From Paenibacillus polygoni (lineage in GTDB: Bacteria; Bacillota; Bacilli; Paenibacillales; Paenibacillaceae), in NCBI RefSeq assembly GCF_030263935.1, contig NZ_CP127162.1:2241501-2305500 (forward strand): a DNA stretch of 64,000 nucleotides, in the 5' to 3' direction. The position numbers and the translations under genes were made by a program. The notes below the pieces were generated by a model. The model was not told the DNA's origin. It was given only the letters and a program-made list of their open reading frames with translations, and ran no database searches. Numbering within the stretch: the stretch's first letter is position 1; each line of letters opens with the position of its first letter. Shown one piece after another: positions 62,382 through 64,000 of the stretch.

Positions 62382-62915
62382 ATGGATGGAAACAATCAAT
62401 TTAAGATTATGGATATAACGGGAATGAATCATCAAATTAGTCAACTCGTATCAATGATGAACTATGCAAGATTTACAACAATTAATGCAGTTCAAGGGCT
62501 AACGATTGATGAACTTGATTATTTAGAAGATCCAAATAGTAATACGATTGGTGCTTTACTGCTTCATATAGCTGCGGTTGAGATTGGTTTTCAAATTGAG
62601 ATTTTTGATAATAGAACACCAAATGAGGAAGAATTAAAAGAATGGCTTGCAGCTTATGAACTAGGCGAAAAGGGACGGAATGAAATTAGAGGTAATTCTC
62701 TTGATTACTATGTAAACAAGCTTGAACAAGTACGCCTTAGAACTCTAAAAGAATTTAGACAAAAAGATGATAATTGGCTTTATGAAGAGCGGAAATGGTC
62801 TGGATTACCTTCAAATAATTATTTCATTTGGTTTCATGTATTTGAGGATGAAATAAATCATCGGGGACAAATCAGATGGTTAAGACAGAGACTTCCTAGG
62901 CCAATTGTAAAATGA
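62382..62915 (+). CDS. DinB-superfamily protein
   Basis: ATG at 62382 after AAGGAGAA; the frame back to 62340 overlaps the site. 177 aa, helical. NTIGALLLHIAAVEIGFQI and FEDEINHRGQIRWLRQRLP carry the His residues of a DinB metal site (DUF664-like). Likely thiol-dependent transferase; substrate unknown. Confidence 0.78.
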   Translation: MDGNNQFKIMDITGMNHQISQLVSMMNYARFTTINAVQGLTIDELDYLEDPNSNTIGALLLHIAAVEIGFQIEIFDNRTPNEEELKEWLAAYELGEKGRNEIRGNSLDYYVNKLEQVRLRTLKEFRQKDDNWLYEERKWSGLPSNNYFIWFHVFEDEINHRGQIRWLRQRLPRPIVK

Positions 62916-62958
62916 ATAGTAAATAGATTTGTAAGAAGATTCAAAGATGATCCGAACT

Positions 62959-63129
62959 TCACATAACATTATATTCACGATTAGAGGCATTCGCCCCTCG
63001 GTTTACTAAGAATTGAATTGAGCTTACTGCGATCCGGCGGCGGACACATCTGCACGGACTAACCGCATCGCGGCTGGGCTTGTGGCCCTTAAGTCGGTGG
63101 GACATTGTGAATACACATACGTCATATGC
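62959..63129 (+). repeat. attC-like site 46
   Basis: Left TCACATAAC, ATTCACG; right TTGTGAATAC then GTCATATG; core altered (GTCA). Left box versus its cassette start TTATGTAC (62338): 6 of 8. Tip ACCGCATCGCGGC class like site 3. Confidence 0.75.
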
Positions 63130-63179
63130 AATCGGCGTAATCAGGATTACCTTAACCTCGTATAAAGGAGTTCATATCA

Positions 63180-63701
63180 ATGGATATTTTTGCAGAATTA
63201 GAATACATACAAAAAGCTCTCTTTGATCAAGATCTTGATAGTTTAGAAGAGAAATACTTTAGCTTATGCTGTGAATTAGCAGGAAACAAAGAAGCCGAAC
63301 GAATTCGAAATATTAAATTACATGATTATGAAAAAAAACTAAAGGAAACTTTGTTAAGGACAATTTTAAATACTAATCAGCATTCTGATCAAGCAATATA
63401 CTTTGAGTATGATCTTGATAATTCATGGAGAAGTACGTTTTTCATCTGTAATGAATACAAAAATCTGACAGAAAAAGATGATGAATGGGCTTGTGATTGG
63501 GTTGATGAAGTTACTGGACCAGAATTAGAGAAATTTGCAGATATTTACAATGAGTTTGGATTTGATTCATCCAATGCGTTATATTTAATTACTCGTACTG
63601 TGACGGTATTCACAAAACTATGTAGGAACATAACTTATGACAAACCTATCTGTATAGCATTTCATGATCAAGATCCCATAATGAGAACAAAAAAAGAGTA
63701 G
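63180..63701 (+). CDS. Hypothetical protein (DUF4303-like order)
   Basis: 173 aa after AAAGGAG. Soluble and acidic. IYFEYDLDNSWRSTFFICNE and DWVDEVTGPELEKFADIYNE are the most distinctive parts. Possibly an immunity-type family; not securely assigned. Confidence 0.6.
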   Translation: MDIFAELEYIQKALFDQDLDSLEEKYFSLCCELAGNKEAERIRNIKLHDYEKKLKETLLRTILNTNQHSDQAIYFEYDLDNSWRSTFFICNEYKNLTEKDDEWACDWVDEVTGPELEKFADIYNEFGFDSSNALYLITRTVTVFTKLCRNITYDKPICIAFHDQDPIMRTKKE

Positions 63702-63736
63702 AGTATTTTTCTTTTTTAAGGGAGAAAAACTAAACA

Positions 63737-63905
63737 TCTGATAACATTATATTCACGCTACAGGCATAGGGGTCCTCGGTCTGATCGAGGATTTATAATG
63801 AAATGAATCATGTAGACACACGAGGCTAAGTCTTGTGGACCCCGTTCGCTAAGAGACCTTATTAAGCCTCTCGACGTCGTGAACACGGGAACGTATATAG
63901 GAAAT
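63737..63905 (+). repeat. attC-like site 47
   Basis: Left TCTGATAAC, ATTCACGC; right CGTCGTGAAC then GTATATAGG (core mutated). Tip GAGGCTAAGTCTTGTGGACC class. Shows that the array continues to the window edge. Confidence 0.75.
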
Positions 63906-63940
63906 CCGCATAAATACATTTAATGAGGGGATCAATTCAA

Positions 63941-64000
63941 TTGCCAAATACTAATTATGTTGAAATCTCTAAGAAAGCTTTGAAAGAGTATGATCTCAAT
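63941..64000 (+). CDS. Cassette gene, 5' end only
   Basis: TTG at 63941 after TGAGGGGATC, open to the edge: LPNTNYVEISKKALKEYDLN. Too short to identify. Confidence 0.45.
   Translation, partial: MPNTNYVEISKKALKEYDLN

Noticed and set aside
20436..63905. CRISPR array or simple dispersed repeat family
   Set aside because: Repeats are 80-190 bp palindromes separated by whole genes of 0.3-1.3 kb, not short identical repeats with equal spacers, and only the arms are conserved.
20436..63905. Repeats as ordinary transcription terminators or REP/BIME elements
   Set aside because: They lack T tracts, keep a fixed orientation and carry cassette-specific box complementarity that a terminator or REP element would not need.

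Overview
The window reads as chromosomal DNA of a Paenibacillus-like member of the Bacillota. Reasons: AT-rich sequence, strong AGGAGG-type ribosome binding sites, frequent TTG/GTG starts, a YesM/YesN two-component pair next to an Lpl-type sugar ABC transporter without its own ATPase, and B. subtilis-type small lipoproteins and DUF5662/DUF2785-like genes.

Bases 1-19100 are ordinary chromosome. They hold a DinG-family helicase (reverse strand, cut by the window edge); small housekeeping or accessory genes (creatininase-like, cupin, alpha/beta hydrolase, lipoproteins, two GNATs, two Nudix hydrolases, amidase); then a carbohydrate-uptake locus (YesM kinase, YesN regulator, two permeases, binding lipoprotein) headed by a good CcpA cre match; then a pentapeptide-repeat protein.

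From about 19228 to the right edge (about 45 kb) the sequence changes character. It becomes a head-to-tail array of about 45 short gene cassettes, nearly all on the + strand. Each is one gene with a short leader, followed by an imperfect palindrome of about 80-190 bp. The palindromes have the architecture of integron attC sites: an outer box ending TAAC, a spacer, an inner box TTCACGC, a variable hairpin, the complementary inner box GCGTGAA, a spacer, and an outer box GTTANNNGAAA. The first bases of each cassette (TTANNNN after the G of GTTA) are complementary to the outer box at that same cassette's own 3' end. I count 17 perfect matches and 14 with one mismatch. This is what excision and integration of circular cassettes at G^TT predicts, and it is the strongest evidence that this is a site-specific cassette system. 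No integrase is encoded in the window. Upstream of the first cassette is a promoter-like sequence and a run of three GTTA half-sites that could be the attI-like entry point.

Cassette cargo looks like a large sedentary integron: GNAT acetyltransferases, Nudix hydrolases, aminoglycoside-phosphotransferase-like kinases (APH(3')-like, APH(2'')-like and a third), a TmrB-like P-loop protein, SMI1/KNR4 and DUF2185-like immunity-type proteins, a PLD-like protein, a RelA/SpoT-domain pseudogene, DinB-like proteins, HAD and histidine phosphatases, small membrane proteins and lipoproteins. Two near-identical cassettes carry a 31-aa holin-like type I toxin with its own promoter, and one reverse-oriented cassette carries a retropepsin-like pair. 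A large GH10 xylanase gene of different composition sits in the middle.

The left part of the array (20-37 kb) is well preserved. From about 44 kb rightward many sites are half-sites or eroded, and many genes carry frameshifts or stops. Two IS30-family insertions, in opposite orientation and each with a 4-bp target duplication, interrupt a GNAT cassette and the end of an ASCH-domain cassette.
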